Of a stretch of DNA of 64,000 nt, positions 1 through 9,660 are shown piece by piece (the stretch's first letter is position 1; each line of letters starts with the position of its first letter). The stretch lies in the NCBI GenBank assembly GCA_964036155.1, contig OZ038422.1:41687201-41751200 (forward strand), in the 5' to 3' direction. The DNA comes from Diploscapter coronatus (taxonomy: Eukaryota > Nematoda > Chromadorea > Rhabditida > Rhabditidae). The position numbers and the translations under genes are program-made. The notes beneath the pieces are model-generated. The model saw nothing but the letters and a program-made list of their open reading frames with translations. It had not been told where the DNA came from and did not search any database.

Positions 1-440
1 ACTCATACGGGTGAGTTTTCTTCTTTTTACCAAAAATCCGTAATTTTAACTCCCAGAAGGCTATCATGAGATAATTTGATAGAACAAATCTTCATGGCTC
101 GTAGAAAAAGACACCGGCTTTTTTCTTTTCCTATCTTGCCTTCCCATACTATTTCTTAGAAAAGCCGGTGTCTCGGTGTCTTTTTCTATGAGCCATCTTC
201 ATCCTAAATGTAAATTTCTATGATTTATAATCTACGTATTTATGAACTCCTAAATTTAGTCCTAAAATCTAAAATAGCCTCTTCCCCGTTTTTTTCTATA
301 AATTTCAGCTTCTTCAAATGAATGATATTCTAATTATAGGTCATAAGCCCTACGCGTGTCCACTCTGCATGATGCGATTTACGCAGTCGGGCAATCTGCA
401 TCGACACATGAAAACTCACAAGCCCTGTGATATAGAATGA
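1..440 (+). CDS. C2H2 zinc-finger protein, 3' end only
   Basis: Two exons are visible: 1-10 (ends in a Thr-His-Thr linker) and the terminal exon 340-440, joined across an intron at 11-339 that starts GTGAGT and ends TTATAG. The split codon restores the linker T-G-H-K-P-Y, the usual spacer between tandem C2H2 fingers, so at least one more finger lies upstream of the window. The terminal exon encodes one complete finger, C-x2-C-x12-H-x3-H, with the recognition-helix stretch QSGNLHRH, then a short tail and a TGA stop at 438-440. Such proteins normally bind DNA in the nucleus. The exact family cannot be told from a single finger. A hairpin mobile element lies inside the intron. Frame, splice sites and finger spacing agree, so the call is strong although the gene is partial. 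Confidence 0.9.
96..194. mobile_element. Hairpin MITE with 8-base target duplication
   Basis: The two arms are near-perfect inverted repeats starting GGCTCGTAGAAAAAGACACC and ending with its complement. The element is flanked on both sides by the same octamer ATCTTCAT (88-95 and 195-202). An 8-base target duplication is the hallmark of hAT-type insertion. The right arm carries 8 extra bases, a local duplication of GACACCGA, so the hairpin is asymmetric. It lies in the last visible intron of the zinc-finger gene and has no coding capacity. Confidence 0.8.
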
Positions 441-1552
441 TTCCCAGAATACGCAATGATAAGCCTTATTCATTCACTTTTTGAGCCATTCAAGTGCCGA
501 ATCGCTTCTCGCAATCGAGCAGATTTTGTCAATTGAGCGCACTTATGTCTCATTTTCTTTCATTCTTTTGCGTACTCTCATTCATTTTCTTCGATTTTTA
601 CGTCGATTTTCTTTCTTCGAGAACGAACGTAGGACGTTTCGAACGGATAAGGTTCATTAGGCCGTGAAATAAAGGGAAAAGAAAAGAACTATTCAAGTTG
701 CACCACTGAGAAAATTCGAATGCTCATTTATGTGAGTCAGGCAATTTCTTAGTGATTTTCTTCAAGGTAATGTAAGGCATGGTAAAAGTTATTCAAATGT
801 TGGTGTGGAACAAATTTGGATTTAGGTTTTTAAGATTTGAATTTTGTCATAAATGATATAGCATTTAATTCTGCACTTTGTTCCACGCCAACTCTTCCCA
901 AAGAATAAATATGTTAGAAAAAAAATAATAGTGAAAATAAAAACATGGTATTTTCTCATTTTGGCATTAATGAGGAGTACATTTTTGAAGATTAATCTTT
1001 TTCACTCATATGCTCGACTGAGTCGGAGTTGTTATTTTTGTATATTCTGGATTCATTTTTGTCACAAAATAATAACAATAAATGTATGTATTTTGCTGCT
1101 TAATTCCAACAAACATTCGTTTACCTCTCGCATGTGTCGACATAATGCTATGAATAATGGAGGCAAACGATTTTCTCACTTCAGAGCTGGACTTCCCAAT
1201 GCACTAAACAAAAATGACTATTCAAAGTATCAGAACTATCTACGAGTGTTAATTGGAAAGCTAAGGTAGTAGTGCTGTTGTGAGCCTATACCTTTTCTTC
1301 CAAGCTTCTCGATATCCAGAATCGGTAGGAGTTTATCATTTTGGATGGTTTTGTTCGCAGATTCAAAATATATATGATTGTTATGGATATAAGTTCAATA
1401 AAATTTCAATATATTTGCTTTTTAGCCAACGACCATATACAAAGCAAAATTAGATTAAGAAGTATCGTGAAAAATTAGTACTTTGGAGAACTCTAGAGGC
1501 GGTTTTATGTCTTCGCTTCGAAAATGATTAGGCCAATTTTGGCAAAAGATTG
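441..1552. other. Intergenic; no gene seen
   Basis: This stretch follows the zinc-finger stop codon. It holds AT-rich sequence, one inverted-repeat element at 799-892, and a 112-codon open frame at 931-1269 whose composition and low-complexity N-terminus do not look coding. No exon with matching splice signals was found. Confidence 0.5.
799..892. repeat. Short inverted-repeat element
   Basis: A 16-base arm GTTGGTGTGGAACAAA at 799-814 is matched, with one mismatch, by its complement at 877-892. The spacer is AT-rich and non-coding. It resembles a small MITE, but no clear target duplication was seen. Confidence 0.6.
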
Positions 1553-1624
1553 CTCTTCCAGCGAGAATTGAACTCGCGTCTCCTGAGTGACAGTCAGGTA
1601 TACTAGCCACTATACTATGGAAGA
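1553..1624 (-). tRNA. tRNA-Asp (anticodon GTC)
   Basis: The complement folds as a 72-base cloverleaf. The acceptor stem is TCTTCCA/TGGAAGA, the D arm contains the A-box TAGTATAGTGG, the anticodon stem is CCTGA/TCAGG with loop CTGTCAC, and the T stem is GCGAG/CTCGC around TTCAATT. The loop places GTC as anticodon, giving aspartate. The discriminator base is G. A TTTT run a few bases 3' of the gene fits a Pol III terminator. There is no intron. A second, identical copy lies 453 bases away. Confidence 0.95.
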
Positions 1625-1904
1625 CTTGTAAGTTGGGACTTTATTCCGTCCCTTACCCTGGGGCCTGATTCTACCACTACACCTGTTCCGAGACTAATTT
1701 CGTGTCCTTAAATGGAGAAACCAGATCCATCCAGGCCAGAATTTAACGCACTGAGCAAAATGGGGATGCCCGCTTTGCGCTTTGAGCAACTACAGGAGAC
1801 AAAAATGTTCATTTTTGAACTCAAAATCAGGATTTTTTCCTTCAAATGATACGGGCCAATGTTAGAGTTATCGGGTACGGCAAAAAAGGGAGGGAGGACG
1901 AGTG

Positions 1905-1951
1905 TTATCCAATAAAATGTAGCGCTATCCAACGAAGATTTTATTGGATAA
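1905..1951. repeat. 13-bp perfect palindrome with loop
   Basis: TTATCCAATAAAA at 1905-1917 is repeated as its exact complement at 1939-1951, lying between the two tRNA genes. A second imperfect pairing, GTAGCGCTATCC against GGATAACGCTAC, overlaps it, so the sequence can fold in two registers. It is probably a remnant of an inverted-repeat element. Confidence 0.55.
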
Positions 1952-2005
1952 CGCTACGCGCCCGTAAAAAAGTAGTATTTGGACTGGGATTTCGGCAAAA
2001 ACTTG

Positions 2006-2077
2006 CTCTTCCAGCGAGAATTGAACTCGCGTCTCCTGAGTGACAGTCAGGTATACTAGCCACTATACTATGGAAGA
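2006..2077 (-). tRNA. tRNA-Asp (anticodon GTC), second copy
   Basis: This copy is identical over 72 bases to the one at 1553-1624, with the same cloverleaf and GTC anticodon. Its 3' flank has a TTTTT terminator run. Both genes read on the complement and could be transcribed independently from internal A and B boxes. Confidence 0.95.
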
Positions 2078-2495
2078 CTTGCAGGCTGGGGCTTGATTCT
2101 GTCTCTTACCCTGGGGCCTGACTCTGCCACTCTGCACTCTGTCTCGCTCTTTCTCGCATCTTTGTTTCTTTTCCCGTTGAAAAGAGTCGTCTTCCGCAAT
2201 ATTAGACGGCAGCGATGTTTATCGTTTGCGCTTTCACGGGATAGGGGTCATTTTCATGCTTTTTAGGCGAAATTACCATATTTAGGCATCGTTTTGTCTC
2301 TTAATTTTCTAGAATTTTCCTTACAAACCATCAAGTATTTCGTAACATGCGCCTCTTTATTTTACGTCACTTCTTTCTCCTTCGGAGACTAACTGTTAGG
2401 GTATTCGAAAAGTCCTGTCCGATATTAACATATTGTTCAATTATTTGTTCTTTATAGAAACTTAACTTTAATAAATGATATTTTTAAAAAAATTA

Positions 2496-2773
2496 TTTTC
2501 CTAGCCTCATTATTCCCCACTAGATGGGGATCGGTTATCCTCGGCCTGTAATGGGACAATTGGCCTATCCTAGCCACACAGGACTAGTGATCCGGCCCGA
2601 GGACAGACTGTTGTCGTGTGCAACAGTCGAGGGATTTTTAGGCGATTTTTCGTAGTTTTATCCACTACCAACATTTCTTAACCCCCTTGGTTTGGGTAGG
2701 AGTGGGAGGCGAACTTGAGGAGGTCCTGCTCTGGACAGTGACACACAACCACCACGCTAGACCACCACTGTTA
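2496..2773 (-). mobile_element. tRNA-derived SINE candidate
   Basis: Read on the complement, the element starts near 2773 with an A-box-like TAGCGTGGTGG (complement of 2749-2759). A B-box-like AAGTTCGCCTCCC (complement of 2704-2716) follows 32 bases further on, which is tRNA-like Pol III promoter spacing. A body of about 200 bases follows and ends in AGGCTAGGAAAA near 2496. A related 3' end is present again at 11521-11560, showing that the tail is repeated in this genome. The head does not fold as a clean tRNA, so this is a tRNA-related SINE rather than a tRNA gene. No target duplication was identified. Confidence 0.5.
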
Positions 2774-3384
2774 TATAATTTGAAATTAAAAATAAAAAAT
2801 AGTCATAATTAGATAGATTAGATCATTCATATTGTGCAATATCACGTCTAAATGACCCTCATGAATTATTTCCTACTTTGAAAATGGTTTAGTGATGACT
2901 CATGCGTAGCACGTGTTAGACTCTATTTCTCTGTACACACTCGAAAGATTCTCTGATCGATAGGACATTTGCCAACGAATGCAAGGTGAAAGAGAAACTC
3001 AAAGGTCATATTCATTTCATGGTGTACATTTTAAGCTCTTTTATTTATTTTTTATTTCATAGATTTTTATAATATCAAGTAAATCATTGATTTTTCTTCG
3101 CCTTAAAAGTAACCTCCAAAATGGTTGAAAGCGAATGTGTGACTCAAAATAATGTAATTTGGTCATAATATTGCTCATACGGAATTTTAACTGAAATAAA
3201 CGCTTGAAAAACTTCGACGAACACTTACCTTTACTAATGTAAGGTTGCGCAATCTCATTGACCTATCGTCTTTACACTCTCAAATATTTTATCCATAGCA
3301 ATTGCATTACTAATTCTCTGATATTTATAAGCTAAATATTTGATCATTTTAGTTTATTTTTTGATCTTATTTAGATTTCTAAAA
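2774..3384. other. Intergenic; upstream region of the first F-box gene
   Basis: AT-rich sequence with no open exon. A TTATTTAG acceptor ten bases before the ATG at 3385 is the likely trans-splice site of the next gene. Confidence 0.5.
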
Positions 3385-5867
3385 ATGGGAAAGAAAGCTC
3401 GACCTTCGCCTTCGAATTTTGGCTCAAAAAGTGAAATTGATTGTCTCATGAAGACTTGGAAGGAATTTTGCTATTGGAATGATTTGCCCTATGCTACTAA
3501 GGTAAAATATATATATATATATATAGTTTCAATGGTTAATTTATTTATATTAGTTTAAATCTGCTATTAGTTGAGCGTTTGAAAGTTCGATGGAAGAACA
3601 GAGATTTTTTGGCGATTGTTGACTCTGTAAATTTTGAAACAACTTTAACTTTATGCATTGCCCTGTTCCTTAACTGCAGAAAAATCTTTCACTATCTACT
3701 TTCATTTTCTTCAGATTATTCTAGTCGAGATAAAAGTAAAAAATGATGAAAATTGGAAGGGATGGATGATTTTTCTACCGCGAAGAAATGGACAATCCTT
3801 AATCACTGCAATTTCAGAAGAAGCTCAATTTCGACTGTTTGACTTTCACAGCGGACGACGAGTTAATCCATCATCGTACTGAAGGAAGACTGATCGCCTC
3901 GCATACATATTATAGCTGTGGTTGGGGGGAACTTAATGAAACTAATTATGATGTGAGAGTTCATTTAATTAATTTTTTGCTTATTTCAAGGATCGTATAG
4001 AACAAATGTCTGGGTCGGTGTCTTGAGTCACGGGAAAGAGTAGAATTCAGAAAATAACGACCTTTGTTGCTTTTGTGATGAGAAAAGTGGCATTTTATCA
4101 TGAACAATTAGGATATGTATCTAATTTAAACACATGTCATTGGGGTTCAAATTTGGTTCGAAGACGAAATTTCTTATTATTGATTGAAGAGAACACGCCG
4201 AGATCCAAAATTACGCTATTCGCCTCGTTTCTCTTCTACGCGACTCATTATCTCGTTTTCCAAATTCAATTTCTAATTGCTCTTCATGAATATTGACGTT
4301 CTCTTCAATCAACGATGATTAACTTCAGCACGCGGCAGTTCTTGCGAGTGGGTCTGATTCGAATGAGCCTAGTTCATCTTTGGATTTATATTCCAGATCC
4401 TTCTCAAGAATTTTCTATGAGAATTGCGGAACGCACAATTACGAGATGTGCATCAGCAAGTCAGTTTTTTCAAGCTTTTAATGGCAGATTAGTTTATAAA
4501 GATTCCTATCAAGATTTGATTTGGAGAATATTAATAATTGAAAATTTAGTAGATTTTTAAAGCCAATTTAGAAAAGTAGTAACGCTATAATATCATAAGA
4601 TACGAGAAATAATATAGAAAATGTACCATTGCCTAACATCTACCCTATTCCAACCTATGCTATTTCGCATCTACGATACTAAGAAATTTTCAGATGATTG
4701 ATTTAGCCTTCGCTTTTTTTCTTTAAATTGCCAGTTTAGATGGACCGGCACTGAAAGAAAGGACTATCGAAAGGAGCATAATAAATCCTTGCTTACCGAA
4801 GAGGTTCGCTTCCGAGCTTGGACGTATTTCTGTAAACTACTAGAATGTGGTCATACTGCTAAAGTTCTGGAAATCGATATTGTAAGTCTTTTTCTCTTTA
4901 AATTAAACAAAAAATCTATTCGATTTCAGGAAGAGCTTGACTCGGACTACCGTAATATGTTAGAAAACTCGCTGGAAAGTGCCATTAACAGTAAAAAGGA
5001 GATATGCGAAATGTTAAGCCTGAAAATCGCTGACTATGATGATATTTTATGGGTTTTCAAGCTAATAGCTCCACTTATTCAGTCATTATCGATTAAAATT
5101 TACAATAAGCACTTGAAATTCGATTCGGCTACTTTATTTGAGGAATTTTGTGGGTTGGAAGAGGTTAGGATATTTTTCAAAATAGTTGATTTGGTAACGA
5201 ATAAATTTGAATTTAGCTGACTAATATGAAGACACTGAGCGTCAAGTGCCCCGTCACTATGACTGATAATCAATTTCTAGCCCTTAATGCTGTATCGATT
5301 AGACTTCGGTCGGACTCAATTACTGCCTTAGGATACAACGATTATATCAAAGTACGACTATTAGTCTATGCTAATTTCTAATATCGTTTTTCAGAGATGG
5401 CGCTCTTCCGATTCACAGATAAAATCCTTCTTCTGCGTTCATACTCTAGCAACTTCGCTATTGACAAACAAGTGTTTGAAGTCGATTTTGAAGGAGGTTA
5501 AGTACAAGATGATCAACGTTGGGGAGTTGAGTGATGATGAGTTTATGTAAGTCATATGAAATCATCAATTAATCTCAAGAATATCTAAAAATGTGAGACT
5601 AGCACTCGAATCTTTTTAAAGAGCCGAATATTTTCTTATGAATTTTTGAGGTTATAAAAATTTAGCGACCTCGAGGAGCTTATTCGGAAATCAAGGAGAA
5701 ATATCCTAAATAATCGTGTCTTCATGATTTATCCCGAGGATGACGATTCGCATAGGCGCGGATTGTTGTTTGTATCAGTGGATTACGTTGTATTCGCTAT
5801 TATTCGGGTGGAAGAAAATGAGCCATACTTTAACGAAGATTTTCTCGCATTTTTGAATCGTTCTTAA
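3385..5867 (+). CDS. F-box-like family protein A, one junction out of frame
   Basis: Proposed exons: 3385-3501, 3554-3626, 3818-3952, 4329-4459, 4740-4881, 4930-5163, 5217-5351, 5395-5546 and 5666-5867. From the third exon onward all phases agree, and the last five exons match gene B exon for exon, including identical phases and an identical 135-base sixth-from-start equivalent. The N-terminus (WNDLPYATK, then LLLVERLKVRW and KNR) aligns to the LP...RW.NR core of the F-box, a Skp1-binding motif of SCF ubiquitin ligases. The C-terminal part resembles the substrate-side domains of nematode F-box proteins. The oddity is exon 1 to exon 2: the homologous reading frame of exon 2 starts one base after the only good acceptor, so the join is off by one. 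Either the gene is decaying or the junction uses a site I cannot see. Expected length is about 439 residues. The substrate is unknown. Confidence 0.65.
4180..4312 (+). mobile_element. MITE family M1, copy 1
   Basis: The ends are TTGATTGAAGAGAAC and its complement GTTCTCTTCAATCAA. Between them lies a shared interior containing ATTACGCTATTCG, TTTCTCTTCTACGCGACTCA and CAAATTCAATTTCTAATTGC. The same interior recurs at 12586-12722 (same orientation) and 41668-41805 (opposite orientation). This copy sits in an intron of the first F-box gene. There is no coding capacity; it must depend on a transposase elsewhere. Confidence 0.85.
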
Positions 5868-6438
5868 TATTTTCTTGTAATAATTTTTTGTAAATAGTTT
5901 AAATATATTTTGTAGATAGTTGTTAATTAAAAATAAAATTTTTCCTTGTATTTGTTTCTTCGATTTCCATGTATATTTTTTTTAAAGGAAATGATGTTTT
6001 CCAAATGAATAACTTATAATTCTGTCGTAAAAATGACGAAATTGCGAAATTCCCGAGTTCAAATTCAATAGTGAAAAGAGAATAGAGTTTGTTGGTCAAA
6101 TAACGCAGAAAAAACATTGCAATATATCGATTATGTCCGTGATTCGTTATTTCGCTGCAACATCGCGTTTTGAATGCAAGATTGCACAATCTTTATCGTG
6201 TCTTAAATGATTGCATTCATTTTTTCGAACCTACTAACCTCGTAAAATTTTGGCTATTTATTTCGAGACATTACGAATCGTTCTTCGGTTCTTTTCTTTC
6301 ATAAAATTCTCGTCATTTTAAAAGAATTATCGATTTTTTCTTATCATATGATATGATCGCCTTATAAAACGAAATCTTTATGAAAATTTATCATGTTTTC
6401 AATTTGTGTTTTCACGAAAACTATTATTTTAGACATCC
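5868..6438. other. Intergenic between F-box genes A and B
   Basis: 3' flank of gene A with AATAAA-like signals soon after its stop, then AT-rich sequence. TTATTTTAG at about 6423-6431 is the probable trans-splice acceptor of gene B. No gene seen. Confidence 0.5.
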
Positions 6439-8488
6439 ATGGGTACTTTGGAAGCGGGTATTCCGAAGATCGCTCAAAAGAAAAAGAAAGTCAAAATGGC
6501 ATCTCAAGAGGAAATCGCAAGTCTGAAGAAACATCACAAGAGTTTTGGGCATTGGAACGCGCTTCCGTTTGAAATAAAGGCAAGGTATGGCATTTTTGAA
6601 AATCGAAAAAAAATTTTATTTCAGAGACTAGTTTTGCTGCAATATTGTGATTTAGCAGATCGAATGACCATTCGATGGGTTAACAGGCAGTGCTGGAATA
6701 TTTGTGAGACGGTGAGCTCATCAAGTTTGCATTTTTATAGTTGCTTAACTAAAAAATATCATCTAACCGATTTTTGTTGTTGAAAAATCAATACAATATA
6801 GCTCAATGTTGAATGAAAATTTAGTTCATATGATTTGCTTTCAGCCCAAAATCGTCTTCAACAATCTTACTTTGACGAATATGTGCAGAGAGTTGCTTCG
6901 TACTGATCCGTTTTATTCACGATATGAGCAGAATTTTGGCGGATGGCAAGAAATTTTGGTCAAAACGCAGATCCCGGGCGAACATGTACTTCTTCGAGAA
7001 TTATACACTCGGATTTTCGTGGAAAAAGATAAACAAATTCGTGTTTATAGGTAAAATCGTCTCATTTTGTATCCTTTCAATTTTACTCTTTGGAAAATTC
7101 ACTTTTTGCCTAGGATCTTATGAAGTTTAACAAATTAAAACCAAATCTTTAGAGCGATAGAAAACGAATTCAAAATGCGCTCATATCCCTCTTATAAAAC
7201 CTCAACCCACAACGAGTCTTGGATGTATTTCTGTCGACTTTTGTCCAAAGCCAAATTCATCGACCTTCTGGAGATCCATCTTGTAGGCTAACAAATATTT
7301 TATAATCGATTTTAAAATGACCTTATTTCAGGAGTACATAAAAGATAGTAGCAAGTATATGCTGGATCAGGCTTTGGAGAATGCTCCATTCGAGCAATTT
7401 CCCTGTAACTATTTGAAGCTGAACATTCAAGACTATTCTGATCTGAAATGGCTGATTGGAAAAGTGGGTCCAATCACGGAAAAACTGACAATTCAATGCA
7501 AAACTAGTCCCGAACGCTCGGCCCTCTTCAACGACCTCTTCGATCTCGAGCCGGTATGATCATTTTATTGCCATTCTCAATTGTTCCTGAGATCTCGGTG
7601 TTGCCTTTTTTCTATTGAAAAGAGGGGTGATGCGAGCGCGACACGATACGCGAATGATAATAATGTGGCAAGGGGAGAGAGCTCGAGAGGCAGAGACCGA
7701 TCGCAGAGTCAGCGGAAGGCTTCGCAACACTCGTTTTCCCAGGGACAAAGGCAACGCCGATCTCAGATATATTGAAGAATAAGAGATTTAGGTGATTAAC
7801 TGTGAAAATCTGGACATCGGTAATCTCTGTCTCATAAGCGGCGAGCAATTCATGAGTCTGAAATTCATCACTTGTAAATTGAAAACGGAAACGATCAGAA
7901 GCTGGGAATACAATGACTACATTAAGGCAAGGCAAATTGAAAATTTGAACTTGCTGAAGCTCAACGTGGAAATTTACGACATCTTGATTTAGCAACATAT
8001 GTCAGAGATGACATAGTTTTCCAAAATGGAGATTTCAAGATTATTTTTCTGATAATAATAAGAGAAAGTAAATCGACTTATTATAGAGATGGTGCTCCGC
8101 CGAATCCTCACACCGTACCTACCTCCAGATTGATACCGGAAGATATAGCTACATGGAATGTGATGAAGTGATTCTCGAGGATGTAAACTACAAGAAATTT
8201 TTCGCGCTATCGGCATTCGATTACAAATTGGTGTAAGTTTTAGAAAATCAAATGACTTTTATGAATTTTTTAAAAACTTTTAGGGATCTCGAACAAATGC
8301 TGAACCACGCATTCATTCATAAGGCGTTCATGGTCTTTCCAAACGACAAAACCTCCACAAGAAGGGGACTTCTGCTTATCACTCCAGACTATATCATTTT
8401 CGCCACGCTACGGATCGCGGAAAGCGAAGAGTATTTCCAGAAAGATTTGGATAAATTTTTGCGGAGTAAGAATAAAATGACCCACTGA
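6439..8488 (+). CDS. F-box-like family protein B
   Basis: Exons: 6439-6579, 6625-6711, 6845-7050, 7153-7282, 7332-7553, 7792-7926, 8087-8232 and 8284-8488; all phases close and give about 423 residues. The N-terminus is basic (KKKKVK). The F-box core follows: FGHWNALPFEIK, then L..LQYCDLADRM and IRWVNRQCW. This motif binds Skp1 in SCF ubiquitin ligases. The remainder, with leucine-rich strands and a segment LISGEQFMSLKF, resembles the variable substrate-binding half of nematode F-box proteins. Two introns use a GC donor after AAG (GCAAGG at 6580 and 7927); for the first, a GT donor five bases on with a shifted acceptor is an alternative. Intron 5 carries a GC-rich inverted-repeat element. The start follows an acceptor by seven bases. 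The gene is intact; the substrate is unknown. Confidence 0.8.
7587..7766. mobile_element. GC-rich MITE in an intron of gene B
   Basis: Terminal inverted repeats of about 20 bases, CTGAGATC(TC)GGTGTTGCC and its complement, bound 180 bases of sequence that is much richer in G and C than the flanks. The long open frames on both strands here are by-products of that composition. No transposase is encoded. Confidence 0.7.
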
Positions 8489-8744
8489 TGGTTTTTTTTA
8501 AAAATTGTTTTGTTTAGATTTTAATGTTATATATGATTTTTGTAAATAAATTAATTAAAATAGACAATTATCACATCGCTGGTCAATATTTTGCATAAAC
8601 ATAGTGAAGAGGGACTCCGATATCTATTCGATAATCAGCTGATAGTCTTCTATCATTATTGTTAACATTTGGTTTTTTGACGATTTGTTTAAAGAAAGAA
8701 AAAAATTATAGAAAATTTTCTTGAAAACGAGAAAGGGCTTATTG

Positions 8745-8922
8745 ACCAATGCAATAGAAGCCCAGTCCGTCATTGATACCGGCATCTTGTAGACCATCCA
8801 TCTAACTATTGGTTTTTAACAATAGGTAAAAATTACCAGCCAACCGGTTGATTTTCCTGGTTCATGCAGGTGAATGTCGGATAGGCGGTTGCGAGTAGCG
8901 ATAGAATAATTGTCCCACACAT
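8745..8922 (-). pseudogene. DNase II relic (5' end only)
   Basis: On the complement, 8837-8922 matches exon 1 of the neighbouring DNase II genes base for base in length (86 bases). It encodes a start, a hydrophobic leader (ILSLLATAYPTFTC) and the NQENQPV stretch before a GT donor. After a 35-base intron the second exon begins with A where the functional copies have G, so the split Trp codon becomes TGA. The exon then reads WMVYKMP, loses about 25 bases relative to its relatives, continues in another frame as GINDGLGFYC and stops. Nothing of the catalytic half remains. It is the fourth unit of the tandem array and is clearly dead. Confidence 0.85.
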
Positions 8923-9660
8923 TTGTTTCGAATATTTCTGATTTGTTACCCTGAAGATTTGGGTTCTCAATTGTAAGATAAAATCCAATTAAAATGAGCA
9001 ATCACATCATGGAACAGCGGATTTTGAGCCCTTCCTGCGTTCTCGAGATTTTCACAACTTAAATCTCCAGATCGAGAGAGTGCTCTGCTCAATCAGTCGA
9101 TGGTTTTTGCACGAATTGCAATAGGTTAGCATGTTCACGTATGGGGCACAAGTTTTTCTTTCTTTTATATCGTTCCGAAACGTAATTGCACACCTGCTCT
9201 CCCCGGCTTTTCGACATTCCGAATTCGACTGGCCCTGATTTTCGCCCGAAAAAAGCACCCTTTCAATTTTTTCCTCGATTTTGGACTGATTTCGATGTTA
9301 GGCAACTGACTGCCTGTTAAAATATGGCACAATTTTTTTCTTGCAAAACGAAAAGTCGAACAGAATTGAGGCGAAATTTTGCAGCTTTACCAGACAAATT
9401 TCCGGATTTTTGCAAACTACTTCCTCATTCTTCAACGTGTTTGCGTTAATTTGTGAAATGAATCCATTTTAATTTGTTGGCAAATTGATCTCTAGGATAG
9501 GCAATATTTGGAGATACTCAAATAATGATTAATATGGGAAGACCAAAGTTTATGGAGCAAAAAATTATAAAACATAACTTACAAGCTAAAACACGATATG
9601 CATTTATTTATTGTGTCTAACTAATTTTAACATTGTTCTCCAAGCATGAAGTTCAGTATT
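8923..9660. other. Spacer between DNase II relic and first intact copy
   Basis: No exon recognised. The expected downstream exons of the relic are absent. The sequence is AT-rich with no obvious repeat. Confidence 0.5.

Larger units (their letters stand above)
1537..2130. repeat. Tandem duplication carrying tRNA-Asp
   Basis: About 150 bases are repeated: roughly 1537-1690 and 1987-2130. Each unit holds the tRNA, the same GGCAAAA stretch on its 3' side and a diverged but clearly related 5' flank containing CTTACCCTGGGGCCTGA. The tRNA itself is unchanged while the flank has many differences, as expected if only the tRNA is under selection or is being homogenised. Confidence 0.8.

Noticed and set aside
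931..1269. 112-codon open frame
   Set aside because: Low-complexity, AT-driven composition with no splice or domain support.
1708..2043. Open frames covering the tRNA region on both strands
   Set aside because: They overlap a tRNA gene and its duplicated flank; tRNA structure explains the sequence better.
2496..2773. Possible 5S rRNA, RNase P, SRP or snRNA gene
   Set aside because: No conserved blocks of these RNAs were found on either strand; the A/B-box layout and repeated tail fit a SINE better.
7560..7998. Overlapping open frames of 64-128 codons on both strands
   Set aside because: They fall in intron 5 and exon 6 of F-box gene B and are produced by a GC-rich inverted-repeat insertion.
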